Shown in pieces: positions 1-12,619 of a DNA stretch of 64,000 nt. Numbering within the stretch: position 1 is the stretch's first letter; each line of letters opens with the position of its first letter. Position numbers and translations under genes: made by a program. The stretch spans positions 14,683,239 to 14,747,238 of the forward strand of contig OY747715.1 in assembly GCA_963556495.2 (NCBI GenBank), given 5' to 3'. This stretch comes from Valencia hispanica (Eukaryota > Chordata > Actinopteri > Cyprinodontiformes > Valenciidae). Below the pieces are notes generated by a model. That model had not been told where the DNA came from and ran no database searches. It saw only the letters and a list, made by a program, of their open reading frames with translations.

Positions 1-62
1 ATCACAGCACCCGAATTGTAATCGAATCAAAATCGAAAGGCACCCAAAATGGAACACCCCTA
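1..62. mobile_element. possible end of a hAT-type DNA transposon cut by the window edge
   Basis: The first 62 bases contain cgaatcaaaatcg-type runs and end in acacccctag. Read on the other strand this gives TAGGGGTGTTCC followed by CGATTTTGATTCGATT, the style of many fish hAT termini. The other end lies outside the window, so no target-site duplication can be tested. Confidence 0.35.
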
Positions 63-3000
63 GTGGTGATGCCAACCTTCAATCCAGAGCCAGCTTTAAG
101 CAGTTTGCTTAGGGAAAGTGGACCAAACTACCTACTCCATAATGACTAATAATTGCCTTTCCTTTTTGCTACATAAAACATTGAACTGAATGAGTTATCA
201 AAAGCAAAACCCCATCTGTAGTAGTATGCAATGAACAACTAGAAATGTGATCTAATTTTAACTTTCTAATTTCTTTTAGTTTTTACTTTTTTTCTAACCT
301 TTATCAGTTGGATTCACACTGATACTGTTCAGAAGTTATTCACAAAGATGGACTACCCCAATCATATGTCCCTGGTCTCATTACAGACATATCCTGAAAA
401 TTTCAGACTAACTAACTAACAGACAAACCAACAAACCCTTGTGAAAACATAACCTCCATGGCGGAGGTATTGAGGAATGCAATAAAACAGTTGTCAGTTT
501 CAGTGATAGTTGTGTTGTGTCTGGTTTTTTTAAGAGGTTACCAGCAAATATGTGCTCATCTGTAATAGTATGACCAATCAAGAAAAAAACAGAAGCACAA
601 ACCGATACTGAGGAAGAGGAAATAGGAGGAAGTTTAAAAGGCAATCATTGCAGTAAAGAGTTGACATTAACCTAGAAACCATTAAAGGTCAACGCAAAGA
701 AAGTACATGTAAATAGATATGCATTCAAATCCTTCATGTAGGAGATTTCCTGAAATAAACCAGGTGAGCTTGAATGTGGTGTCTATGAGACCTGGGAGAG
801 TGGGTGTATTTAAGCAGATGATCGTTCTCACACATAAAGCCTCTGTTTGCTCCAACTGGGACCTGCAGCAGTGATATTATCAGTCATAAAGTGAAGGGCA
901 TTGAGAACACACAAACACAAAAGGAAAAACAAGCATCAACAATACAATGACTTTGGATTCTATCACCGTTTAAACGCCTCCTCATTATCATTTTATTTGT
1001 TGTGCCACTTCAAACGGCCCAAGCTATCCTTTGAATCGCTTCCCTACTTATCTTTAGTTTGATATATGATCAACAAGGAGGAACATATTCAAAAAGAGAA
1101 CAAAAACAAGGAGGTTGCAGTGTTTTAACTCCTGGGGATCCCTTCATTTTGCGCTACACTTGAGTCCTTTAAACACACACAAAAATAAAAATGTAAAGAT
1201 TGCCATACAACTGTTAGGCATTACCATATTTCCAATTTGTTCAACTGAAAACCATGATTAACTTCAGTCCTTATGTACAGCAAATATTCAAATTAAAAAT
1301 TTTTTTTTTACCACTTTAATGACATCTTAACCTTTTAAACAGTATTCTTTTTCCCAATGCCATGAATACAAATGAGAGGTTTTGGGGGTGGAAATCATAT
1401 AGGGGTGGACAAAAAAGTAAAGAAATGTAGATACATCAAGATGCAAAAATGAACAAGAAAGACTCTGGTCCTGTCCACACGGGACTGTTATCAGACGCGG
1501 CTGCAGAGTAATTTAGACCTTTGGCTTATTTCGGGAGGGCCCGGTCAGGGGTCACGTTAACCGAATATTTTCTATCTTTGACCTGTTTTTTTAGAATGGT
1601 GAAAGAAACCTCTTAAAGCCGTTCATCATTTTGACACTTTGCAATTCACACCCCTGACATTTTCAACTGTACGCATAGTCTGCACTTAACTTAATCAATC
1701 AAATAAAGATTCCCATGAGAGCATCTGAGCATCATCTAAGACCTGGACACCATACTCTATGCATCTCGCTACCCAGGAGCTGACAGCATATTGAAGAGTT
1801 ACAGAGGCATTGGAGTCTATGACCAGCTGCACAGCTTACCACCGGTGCAAAAGGAGCTCAAACTGCGGGATTTCCTTCCGACAGATGTAAATAATTTTCC
1901 AGAATTCAGTAATGGTGCTAAAAATATTCAACAACTCCACAATCTCTCCGTTTGTACCAGAATAATGTTTGTCTGTAGCACCAAATGAAAAACTTGTCTC
2001 CCTCCTATCCACTCCTTATTGCCTCATCATGACGTCTTCATATTCTGTATTATGATTTATTTTTTTATGTTTTTCGATGATATAAAATCAGAATGGAAGT
2101 GCTTTAGGCTGCAGTGCCTAGTTGCAATTGCCTGCATGGTTGTGATTTAATTTACGCAGTCTGTACATCTGTCTTAGGGGCATGGGTACCTGAATAGGCC
2201 GGTTATTTTTACTCCCTCAGAACTGTAAGTGGCGCTAAACATAGAGTAAGGGACATCCAACAACAAGAAAGGCAAACAACAAACTGTCACTGGGGTCTAT
2301 TGTAGAACTTTTTGCAGCTGCTGCAGAACCTTTAAACAAAGACTGTTGTTAGTGACGTGTTCACTGATCAGAAAAACGCAGTATTTGTCCAACTAGCCAC
2401 TCACCGGTTGAAAAGTCGCCCGTCAAGAAGTCAGTGAACAATGAGTCACAGAGCAGTATATGAAAAAGCTATAATGTAAAAAGCAGCATCCATGCTTCTG
2501 CTCCTTGCCTGCCTCTGCTGACTGCCGGCCAACACAAACAAGCAATGAATTGGAGCAAGAAGTCGTGTGACTGTGAGTGTGCGTTTAACTGTGTTTGACT
2601 GTCTGCAAAACCTGTTCAAGCCGACACTACTGTCACTGATAGTGTGGTTGCTCCACTGCAGGATTTTCTGTGTATGAGTGCATGTCAGATGGTAAAACCA
2701 AGGCTGTAATAGATCTTTTCTTCCCCTTCAGCAAAACAAGGCAGAACAGATAAAGTATTGGGGCGACCAGCTCCTCCCTAATCTCCTTTTCTTCTCTCTT
2801 TCTCTCCTTCTCTATCTATCTTCATGCTGCTGCTGTCATATTTTTCTCTCCAGCGGAGAGAGACGAGAAAGAAAGACAAGAAAATAATAAGAAAATGAAA
2901 GCAAAATAAGGAACAGAGGAGACTGGCTGATGAGACAGTAAATGATGAGAAAACAGAACATCTAAAGTATATTAGGTTTTTAGGAAATAGATGGGGAGAC

Positions 3001-4140
3001 GAAAAAAAAATGAGGGAGAGAGAAGAATGAAAAGGAGTAATGTGCCACAAGGAGAGCAGTGGAAAGGAAAAAGAGTCGGCGAGAGGACCTCAGTATATCA
3101 GTTTTATTACTGTATGTTTGTACAGGAATGGCTGCAGCAAATTAATGTCAAGGAAACTATTACAAGCTCCTGCAGTTTTATGTTCAGCCCTCTTTCTACC
3201 TCTACCAGCTTTCCACTACACATCCTATTCATCTTTTCTTAACTTTTTCTTGTCTTGGAAACTACCCTTAGAAGTTATCCACCCTCACTGATGGTTGACA
3301 AGACAGGTGGGGTATTACAATTTTATACAAAATATAAAATGAGTTACACTTTCCTCCATTTTCACAAAACCACAAAATAAATCAAGGGGAAGAATCTGTA
3401 AGAGCTGATTTGACTTTCCAACTTGTTAATTTTCTGCAGAGTTAACGTCTGTGCTCCATGCAAAGACAAAAACAAAGTAATGCATTTGGCATCTTTATTG
3501 TCACTGAGCAACTGATGAAAAGTCATGTGCGGGAGTGAGGGAACAAATGTCCTTTCTGGCTGCCTTCTTTTTGTGGACAGAGACCGTTGCGTAATAAGAC
3601 TGAGGGCAACAATGGAAACTCTTGTCAGTAATTACTTAAAAAGTGCATTTCATTCTCCATCCATCACTTGATTTATTTGCAGCTTGAAACATTTTTCCAC
3701 ATCGATCAAACATAATAACCGTGCTGCAAACGTGCAATTCAATTTTGCCATTTCCTTGCAGCTTTCCAGATTTTATAAATTGCAATGTGCATGTGAAAAT
3801 GCCAAGGGGATTTTCCAATTCCAACAAAAGATGGAATGGAGCAGCGAATTCCCAACAGGCACACAGAAAATTTACTTAAGTATGCAACTATTTCATCTGT
3901 TTGTTGTTATATCACTTGGTTTTTCATAATATTTGTTCACATATTCCTTTGTTACAACAACAAAAAATTTTCTTTCCCAAAAACGTAGGGTAGGGTTAGA
4001 TTTAACAAACACTGTTATTTTCAAATATATTCACAGTACTGGTTTTTTTATAAGGCTTGTGGTATCTTCTTAAAAATCAAGAAATCAATAATTATGACGC
4101 AACTACGGCATTAAATAATTAACAAAACAAAGCTAAATTT
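63..4140. other. intronic sequence without recognised features
   Basis: AT-rich sequence. It includes a pyrimidine/purine-rich low-complexity patch near 2780-3030 (tctctctt runs, then gaaagaaag runs) and a T-run near 1300. I recognise no exon, RNA gene or repeat family here. Confidence 0.5.
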
Positions 4141-4182
4141 CTACCTTAGGCCGACTGAAATCGGACTTTTGAAATGCACGTA

Positions 4183-5216
4183 CAGTGGCTTGCAAAAGTA
4201 TTTGGCCCCCTTGAACTTTTCCACATTTTGTCACATTACAGCCACAAACATGAATTAATTTTATTGGAATTCCATGTGAAAGACCAATACAAAGTGGTGT
4301 ACACGTGAGAAGTGGCACAAAAATCATACACGATTCCAAACATTTTTTACAAATAGATAACTGAAAAGTGGTGTGAGCGTAATTATTCAGCCCCCTGAGT
4401 CCATACTTTGTAGAACCACCTTTTGCTGCAATTCCAGCTGCCAGTCTTTTAGGGTATGTCTCTACCAGCTTTGCACATCTAGAGACTGAAATTCTTGCCC
4501 ATTCTTCTTTGCAAAACAGCTCCAGCTGTCAGATTAGATGGACAGCGTTTGTGAACAGCAGTTTTCCGAACTTGCTACAGATTCTCGATTGGATTTAGAT
4601 CTGGACTTTGACTGGGCCATTCTAACACATGGATATGTTTTGATTTAAACCATTTCATTGTTGCCCTGGATTTATGTTTAGGGTCGTTGTCCTGCTGGAA
4701 GGTGAACCTCCGCCCCAGTCTCAAGTCTTTTGCAGACTCCAAGAGGTTTTCTTCCAAGATTGCCCTGTATTTGGCTCCATCCATCTTCCCATCAAATTTC
4801 TCAATAACTTTATCCCTGCCCTGTCTGGTGTGTTCTTTGGACTTCATGGTGTTGTTGCTCCCAACATTCTCTTAGACAACCTCTGAGGCTGTCACAGGGC
4901 AGCTGTATTTGTACTGACATTGGATTACACACAGGTGCACTCTTTTTAGTCATTAGCATTCATCAGACAATGTCTATGGGCAACTGACTGCACTCAGACC
5001 AAAGGGGGTTGAATAATTACGCGCACCCCACTTTTCAGTTATTTATTTGTAAAAAATGTTTGGAATCATGTATGATTTTCGTTCCACTTCTCACGTGTAC
5101 ACCACTTTGTATTGGTCTTTCACGTGGAATTCCAATAAAATTGATTCACGTTTGTGGCTGTAATGTGACAAAATGTGGAAAAGTTCAAGGAGGCCGAATA
5201 CTTTTGCAAGCCACTG
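4183..5216 (-). mobile_element. Tc1/mariner DNA transposon, internally deleted
   Basis: The two ends are inverted repeats of about 213 bp. The left begins CAGTGGCTTGCAAAAGTATT and the right ends with its reverse complement. Both are flanked by the TA target (4181-4182 and 5217-5218), as expected for Tc1/mariner. The element is 1034 bp, shorter than the roughly 1.6 kb typical of autonomous Tc1 elements, and only the 3' half of a transposase gene remains between the repeats. It is a cut-and-paste element that has lost autonomy. Confidence 0.92.
4575..4847 (-). pseudogene. Tc1 transposase, C-terminal catalytic fragment with nonsense mutation
   Basis: About 90 residues remain of a DDE transposase. 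The second catalytic Asp is in [13 protein letters not shown], and the third acidic residue is in [12 protein letters not shown]. In intact family members a Trp follows PIENL; here the codon is TAG, so the frame stops there (apparently TGG to TAG). The DNA-binding domain and first catalytic Asp are missing because of the internal deletion. It lies entirely within the Tc1 element at 4183-5216. Confidence 0.88.
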
Positions 5217-5218
5217 TA

Positions 5219-6860
5219 TACACCTTTTTCCGACTGAAGTTGAAGCGAACTAGAGTTAGAGTAACTGAGCTAAGGCACCCAGATAAGGCGATTGGAAAAT
5301 CGAATTTCTCTGCATGCAACTCCAACCCCGCCTCACCCGAGCTTTTCACATTAAGTGACGAGATGGAAGATGGAATAACAACACCGGTACACAACACAGC
5401 AGCAACAACGAGTGTGACACAATCAAACAGCACATTACTTACAAAAAGTACTGTGCTGCAGCGTTATTATCATTATTATATTATTAATTATAAACATAGA
5501 AAATAAAATAAACAAAACAAAACAGTTTGCTTATTACATTAGCTTGGAGTCATTACAAATTTTCCAGTTACTGTTAGCCATGAAATACACCGAAAAAAAT
5601 CAACCTCAACATAGCTAACATAAAAACACAGTTTTTTATTACTCAACACATATTTAGATAAAATTTAGAAAAGAATACAGATTAAAAGAAAGTATCTGAT
5701 CGCCGGATTGAAAGCTGGAAGTCATTGATGGCATATTGCCCTTTTGATTAGTGCTACCATACCGTAGCTGCAGTACCTACTTTGAATTGTGTAGCGCTTA
5801 ACAGCCCCATTTTTATTTTTTTACACACTGTACCTTTAAGTTCAATTTAGATCTAAACTCATGACACAAACAGTAGAGAACAATCTCTTTCAATGTATGT
5901 CTGAAAACAGGGAGATGAAAGGTTGACAACCGATAATAATCACAATCCCCCTTAATATTGTTAAAGCGTAAATATACATTGCTACGTTTAATATATTACA
6001 TCCATTTATAAATTCCTCAACTCAGCTGGAAATATTGGTCAGGAAACAAGGAAACGCCTGTCTAGAACTCTGAATAAAATACGCCACCACTAATAATATA
6101 TCACAATTACATGTAAAATTGTTTATAGAGACAAAACCTATAAGAAAACTGTCAGGGTAACTAATGAGACAAAGTACATTCTCAACACATTCATTCTACT
6201 GTGCCTCTTTCTTGAGTGTGTGTCCTTGATTACTAATTAACATTGCTCAGCAATCAATATGCAAGTCTATTGCTGCCAAAGTTGGCTCACAAAAGGCAAT
6301 AACTTAATGGAGTACCAAAACATTTATGAGCAAATTCAGTCTAGTTCCAGCATAAGGTTTCCGTTAACTTTATGCCATGTTTAAGGGACCAAGTTGGGTG
6401 AAAATATGGAGCAAATCGCAACTTAGCTTTTGAGCTAAATATGTAGCAATTACATGAATTGGCTGGCCATTTAGTTTTTACTTTTTAAGTTTAATAAATA
6501 ACTAGTTGCTTAGTTGTTATGCTCAATAGTATCTGATTAGCTTTTTTTTTAGGGCTATCTTTTATTCCTTTTTTTAAAATACGTGTCTTGCTTCGACATT
6601 CGAGTCATATAAAGCCGCTGCTTGCCTACATGTATCTGTGCATGTTTTTGCTCGACATGAAGGATATTTGGGGATGGTATCCTAATCGTTTGATTGTTTT
6701 GAATGTCTCTGGCATCAAAGTAGACAGGATGCAAAATGAAATATGAACCTGTCTTGGTATGAGCTAGTTTTTTAATGAAAGAACGACATTTCTTACATGC
6801 CTCTATGTCATTGTGGAGAATACGGTAACAAAACATAAATGTAATATTTTAACAGTTTTA
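5219..6860. other. intronic sequence; right flank of the Tc1 insertion
   Basis: The 11-bp sequence CCGACTGAA(A/G)T occurs on both sides of the Tc1 element (4151 and 5230), so the Tc1 may have jumped into an older repeat. Beyond about 5500 I recognise nothing but AT-rich unique sequence. Confidence 0.4.
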
Positions 6861-7300
6861 GGGTTCTTTCACACCTGGAGCATTTGGTTCGATTAAAATG
6901 AACTCAAGGACGATTCGTTTGCTAGTACGGTTCGTTTGAGCGGGTCCGGACTAAGAAACCGGACCGAGACCCACATTTTGAGGTGGTCTCAGTCCGCTTC
7001 CAAACGGACTCTGGTGCAGTTCACATCAGGTGTGAATACGAACCAGCCTCAGTTCGGTCCAACTTCCTGATAAAAGCCCTTTTTGTTCTATGCAGGCATC
7101 CGTAGCGCGCTGCGCTTTGCACTGTGGGAGGCACCGTTACTGTGTTGTAACGTGTTAGCATTAGCGCCAACAATGAATCGTAGTCTAACGTGGAGTCGTG
7201 AGGAAGTCCAGTGCTTAATCGAGATTTGGACAATGAACGATGTAAATATAATATATTACAAGCACCACAACAAGAAGACAAGCGCAATCCATCTGTGTAT
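6861..7300 (+). mobile_element. Harbinger-like DNA transposon fragment with Myb/SANT-like start
   Basis: Begins GGGTTCTTTCACACCTGG after a TTTA, followed by a subterminal inverted motif (cacacctgg at 6871, caggtgtgaa at 7027). At 7173 an ATG opens a short frame reading NRSLTWSREEVQCLIEIWT. This fits the W-S-x-E-E-x-x-x-L-I-x-I-W signature of the Myb/SANT-like DNA-binding protein encoded by PIF/Harbinger elements. The frame then decays. No second terminal repeat is identified, so the right boundary is a guess. Confidence 0.5.
7173..7250 (+). pseudogene. Myb/SANT-like DNA-binding domain remnant
   Basis: About 26 codons starting MNRSLTWSREEVQC. The spaced Trp and Leu residues resemble the first helix of the Myb_DNA-bind_4 type domain found in Harbinger second proteins. 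The match is lost after about residue 25. Inferred from the motif only. Confidence 0.45.
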
Positions 7301-7874
7301 GCAGAGCTAAGTCTGTTTATTTCTGGGAGTTTCACCGCGTCTGTTGCTGGACCAATACAGAATGAAGTACAACCGTCTACCCAGTGTCTGTTTGCGTAGG
7401 CAGCCTGGGCGAGATTAGGATTGTTCCAAGACAATTCTTTACGATGTCGATTCGCAGCCATCAGGCCTGCAACCGGAACAGAGATTCAGAAGAACCCCTG
7501 CGCATGGTTTTGTTTCTCATTTTTGCTCAACTACGGAAACATTTTGCTTCCCTCTTTGTGGACTGGACCTTCCTCAAAGCAAAGTAGGACTGAACCAGTT
7601 CATTTAACCTAATCTTGTCTCTGGGCAGATAAATAGGGAAAATATAGTTCGGATGAGTTAGAGCTCGTTTATTGTTGGTTAAAGTGTTTTTAAGCGCTGA
7701 ACCTGTTGGCTCATGAGCCAACGCTAGTTTTATGGCCCTTTGTCTCCTTACATGCCGTGTGCTTCCCTCCATCTTGGCCCAGAAATAAGTTCATGGCCCT
7801 CAACCTACAGGCTATCTCTTACTTGAGCCCCCTGGAGTGAGGGATCAGCCACCTCCCTTTCTGAACAAACCTCA

Positions 7875-7897
7875 CCTCCCCTCCCCTCCCCTCCCCT
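7875..7897. repeat. (CTCCC)n short tandem repeat, G-quadruplex motif on the minus strand
   Basis: Four consecutive CTCCC units give four evenly spaced GGGG runs on the complementary strand, a canonical G-quadruplex pattern. Confidence 0.85.
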
Positions 7898-8311
7898 GCT
7901 GGAAGGGGAGCCGTCTGTTTGTCCCTGATCCCCTTGGTGTTAATTGTGTTGATTAATTTTTTACATGTTATTCGTTTCCTAAGATCGGTAATAGCTAGTT
8001 GCATGCATTAGAATAGATGGGAATTATTGACGAAATGTTTTGGCTGTAAGGTTGATCTATTTTCTTAATAAATTCCCCTTAGCTTAAAGAGAAGTTTTAT
8101 GTGATAACCTGGTGTGTGCGTACAATTAATACTACTTATACTATTCAGAAGAGACAGGGTGCATGGGATTACAAGTGCTTTGGGAAGAACCTGGTGCCCC
8201 TAACATTAATTAGTAGATTCAAACTTTAACTTCATCAATAATTAAATTACCGATCATAATTATTGATGGTTATGTAAACCAGACAAAAATTTGCTCACTC
8301 TGTGTCACAAC

Positions 8312-8459
8312 AACTGAGACTGAACTATTTGGCTATCATTAATTTTCTGGATCCCAGGATGGTGCTCCAAACTTTATAATGTTGACATAAAATTATTAAT
8401 CTTATTAATAATTGCCCTAAGGAATTATTCATAGCCAAAACCTTCCTATCTGTGTCACA
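8312..8459 (+). repeat. dispersed repeat, copy 1, possibly LTR/leader of a retroelement
   Basis: Shares a long diverged match with 59206-59360: aactgagactgaacta, ctggatcccagg, tggtgcyccaaact, aaaattattaatctt, aataattgccctaag and ctatctgtgtcac occur in the same order. An AATAAA lies upstream in both copies (about 8069 and 59059). The TGGTGCCCCAAAC core resembles a tRNA primer-binding site following an LTR, so this could be an LTR/leader junction; that reading is an inference. The motif tctgtgtcacaa flanks copy 1 on both sides (8299 and 8449). Confidence 0.55.
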
Positions 8460-9683
8460 ACATAACTACACTGGCAGCCTTAACTAAATAGCTAAAATTC
8501 AATAGCATTTTTATTACCTGGCTCTCCACAGTGCATCATCTTATTTCATTTTCAAGAGGAAGGAAAGCTTAGACCTGTAATCTTCCATGTACAAATCTCA
8601 CCTTGACTACTGCTGAACCCCTGACTCAGTTTGTTTGTATGTCGTATGAGCCTGGCTACCTGTCTTGTCTTATTATGTGGACTGACTTGTATCTCTTAAC
8701 ATCTGCAAGGCAGTGATAGATTAGCACCCTCCACTTCCTCCTGGGCTGAACAGAACAGAAACCACAGAGGATGACAGCTGAAAGCTGACATTTCAAACCA
8801 GGAAACACACATCCAGTAAGGCAAATAAGGTTAGCACATGCATGCTCATGTACAAACACTCTAGCACCATAACAGAAACTCTGTAAAGAAGACAAATACA
8901 CACCAATACATAAAGGAACTGAACCGGTTAAGCACCCACACAGTGGAAGAAGGCATGCATTTTTTATATATCTATATATTTACACATGCACAGACACAGA
9001 CACACAACACAGGTGCACACAACAGCCTCCACCCACTAAATAGACCTTATTATGGTGCTGCCGAGTCAGTTTCCTTAGAGCACGACAGTACTTTAAATGC
9101 TTTTAAAGGCCAAAAGACAGCACACAATTGTTTGACTCTGTTTATCTTGAAAAACAGTTCATGTTTGGTTTTAAGAGGGATGAGAGTACTGAGTCAAAGA
9201 GAAAGGGGAGGCTTATCTCTTTACTTCCTGTCCCCCTGGTATTATTCAACTGCAAACTCTGGCAGATTCTCCAATGCTGCATATAATTTCAAGGAAACTA
9301 ATAAACAAAGAACAAAATAGCCACAAATAAAGGCATGCATTTTCAGTAAAATATTTTGAAACTTTAATGACAAATGCATTTATCCAACCGAATCAAAGCT
9401 TGCTTATAGTAAAAAGGTGATCCAACAAATGTAAAGGTGGCTTTCCATTAAGTGAAATATTTTAAACATTTAAATCCACTAAGTTGAGATTCTGATTGCC
9501 AAAATATTTATTTGAACCAACTAAATTTTTATGCTGCCACAATATTTCATATATTAGTTTGGATTTTTCTGCACAACACATTTTTCTAGATAGTTGGAAA
9601 ATTAGGCAATATTTTCTCAAAAAATAATAGACATAAGAAGTTCACAACCTCTTGAATAATTAAGTTAATGGCATCCATATTAT

Positions 9684-10242
9684 CAGAGGTGTCAAAAGTA
9701 TTGACATTCAATACTCAAGTAGAAGTATAGATACTAAGGTTTAAAAAGACTTCTGTAGAAGTTGAAGTGTCAAGTCAAGTTTTTTACTCAAGTAAAAATA
9801 AAAAAGTACTTGATTCAAAACTACTTAAAGTATAAAAGTAAAAGTAATATACTTTAAAAATGACATTAAAGAATAAAGCATAAGAAAAACGGACTAATAT
9901 GGAAAATATTCGGTTAACGGGACCCCGTGTGCACAGTACGCAATGGATCACATACAAGCGGGGTGTCCGAATGGTAGATGTTTAAAATTATGATCAAACC
10001 ACTGTCAAATTCTATCCAGTTGGCGCATTTATAGATAGTTTTTTGTGTCTTCTTAATAAAAGACTTAATGAAGCAGGAGTAACGAGGCTATTTTTAAAAT
10101 GTAAGGAGTAGAAAGTACAGATAATTGCGTGAAAATGTAAGGTGTAGAGGTAACAAGTAGGCCCATAGATAATTACTTCAGTAAAGTATAAATACCCAAA
10201 ATTTCTACTTAAGTAAGCTAACGAAGTACAAATACACCTTTG
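9684..10242. mobile_element. non-autonomous hAT element (MITE) with exact 8-bp target duplication
   Basis: The ends are inverted (CAGAGGTGT... and ...ACACCTTTG) and flanked by identical 8-bp duplications, CATATTAT, at 9676-9683 and 10243-10250. An 8-bp duplication with CAG-type ends is diagnostic of the hAT superfamily. Subterminal sequence is rich in ACTCAAGTA/TACTTAAGT-type motifs, common in fish hAT MITEs. At 559 bp with no transposase frame, it must have been mobilised in trans. Confidence 0.88.
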
Positions 10243-10250
10243 CATATTAT

Positions 10251-12600
10251 ACACTTGTCAGCCTAAAAAATGTGCAATTTCTTTGTTGTCAATTGTCTTT
10301 GGAAAAAAAGGTCAAATCACAGAACAGAACATTTGATAATATATGATAAAAATGCAAAAGAGTTAATGATAGGGTGCCACATTTAAAAAAGGTTTGAACA
10401 ATCTAATTAAAGTGACCCCTATAAGAAAGGTATAGTTGCAACTTTAACTAAAAGCACTTTATGTTTTTGTTTGTTTTTTAACAAAAACACACTTTTAAAA
10501 TCATATTTAAAATATTTCTGGTATTTGAAAGGTGTACAGATAATGAAGAAGAATGTGGAGATAAAGGCTTTCACAAGTTGCAGGACTTGATCTCAAACTG
10601 TTTTAAGGTCTCAGTAAGGATCCCATTACATCCCACTTCCACAGTGGATAATCCGTTTGATCTGTCCAACATTACACCTACAGTACCCCTACTAGTTCAA
10701 AGAAAAAAATGCTGATATCATGCACTGATGAGAAATAACAGAAAATGAAAGCATATTGCACAGTTCATGTGCAATTGCAATATGGTATTAATGACTCATT
10801 CAAGTGAATGCACTTATAGCAAATATAGATTCAGAGCTTTACTAAGATTATTGCCTTTAATTGTGTAAAACAGCAGCTTGGCAGCTAAAATAATAAACAG
10901 TTGTAGTCATTTTAAAAATACAAATATCATGTTGTAAGATTTTAGTGAAAATGTATTTTTTTAAATTGTCATGACCCTCATATCTACCATGATAGGAACT
11001 AGATTTTTTTTGGCTCAATTTAGTGAATCAGCCATATCGGGATAACAGGAACACCAAGAAACATTGATTTAAAAGCTATGTAGAATCATTCTAAATTGAA
11101 TACATTGAAAGTTTTAGTAATATATTATTTAGGAGACTTATTTTTTCAGTCTTTTTTATCTTTTTTCCAAGTGTTGTACTAAATTATTGTTTTGAGATTT
11201 GAAAAGATGCACAGAAGGTAACAAAGCTTGTAAATGTGGAAGAGACCGGGAGTTTTCAAATTTAAATTTAATTTTCTCAGAATATTATAGCTTCCTCCCA
11301 CAGTCTAAAACCATGATTGCTGGTTTACTAGGAATGTTAAATAGGCTTGAGGTGCAGATTTGTTTATGGGTGGGAGCTTTGGTCAGTGGTTGATAGTTTG
11401 GTTGGTCAGTTGTGTTGGTAAACTGTCTCTTGGTAGAGCATAAGCAGGTTTCTAATTTTCTCTGCTGGTTCTCTCTAGGTGGGGAGTAGGGGCGTGTCTG
11501 ATGGTCGGCTAACTCTTGGTGGGTTGTGGGCTAACCTAATGTGAAACATTTTTGTCTTTTTAAGTCTTGTACTACAAGAACGACACCATTAAGTAGTCTG
11601 GAAATTAACATATATAATGGTCTGTATTTGGACAAGCAGACCCAATTGACTTATTCTTGACTCAGTGTACAGCCCTTTGGTGACCAGCTTTTGTTTTAAA
11701 TGTCCTTTAGGGATAAATTTGACTTGACTAACTGCAATACAAAGTGAGTAATACCACATAACTGGGCCTAAAATGAGCTTAAGCCAAAAAACGAACTTTA
11801 GATTTTATGGACTGTAAGTAAAAGGAAAAGTCACAAATTCTGCCAAAAAGAAAAATATGGGGCAAAAAGGGATCAAACAGTAAATAGGGAGTGAAAAAGC
11901 GCAATTAAAAGAAATCTGTTTAGCGAAAGAGGAAATATAGTCAAAGAGGAGAGAGGAAAAGAAAAGATTTGTTTTCTCCTCTGGGCATCATGGCTACCTG
12001 GCTCTCCACAGTGCGTCATGGCAGATGTCAGCTCACAGAGAGAAGAGGATAATTTTAGCAGCCACATCACAACACAGGCTCTAGTGATTGGCTGCTTGGA
12101 AGGTCCACGGGACTCAGGAAGAAGTGTGTGTATGTATGTGTGTGAGTGTTGAGTGGGTGATCAGTAGTGAGAAAAAGACTAGGAAGGAGAGAAAGAGGTT
12201 GATGAAAAAGTGGTAGAATGAGAGAGGGGAAGGACTGTGCTTGTGTGTGATCAAGACGGAGAGAGAGCAGTGCATTAGTCTAGTGACTCAGTGATATCAA
12301 ACCTGCTGAAATCCATCAATACTCTCAGTACGTAATATATTCAGTAAATTATAGGCTTTATCTTTCATTTTTTAAGTGCACATCTAATTGTGCACAATTT
12401 AAAATTCTGAGTTGAGTGGGGTTTAGGTGTGAACATATGAAAGAAGATTGGGATGATTTCAATGTATTCTGCTTTCCTTCCTTTAAGAGGTATCTTTGTC
12501 GTAATTGGCCCACTGAGACGCGATCAGATTCAGGAAAAGGTATGTTGTTGTTAAAGTTATAGTGTTAAGTTTCAAAAATGCAGAGGTTGAAAATTTTTAA
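10251..12600. other. intronic sequence with a minor GT-rich patch
   Basis: Mostly AT-rich unique sequence. About 11350-11540 is GT-rich with ttggttggtcagttg and ctctaggtggggag motifs, related to the larger GT-rich array at 12620-13430. No exon is recognised. Confidence 0.4.
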
Positions 12601-12619
12601 ATGATTAGTTGTCTCCAAG

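Noticed and set aside
5009..5506. 165-codon plus-strand frame
   Set aside because: Mostly the Tc1 terminal inverted repeat read as protein, followed by flanking DNA.
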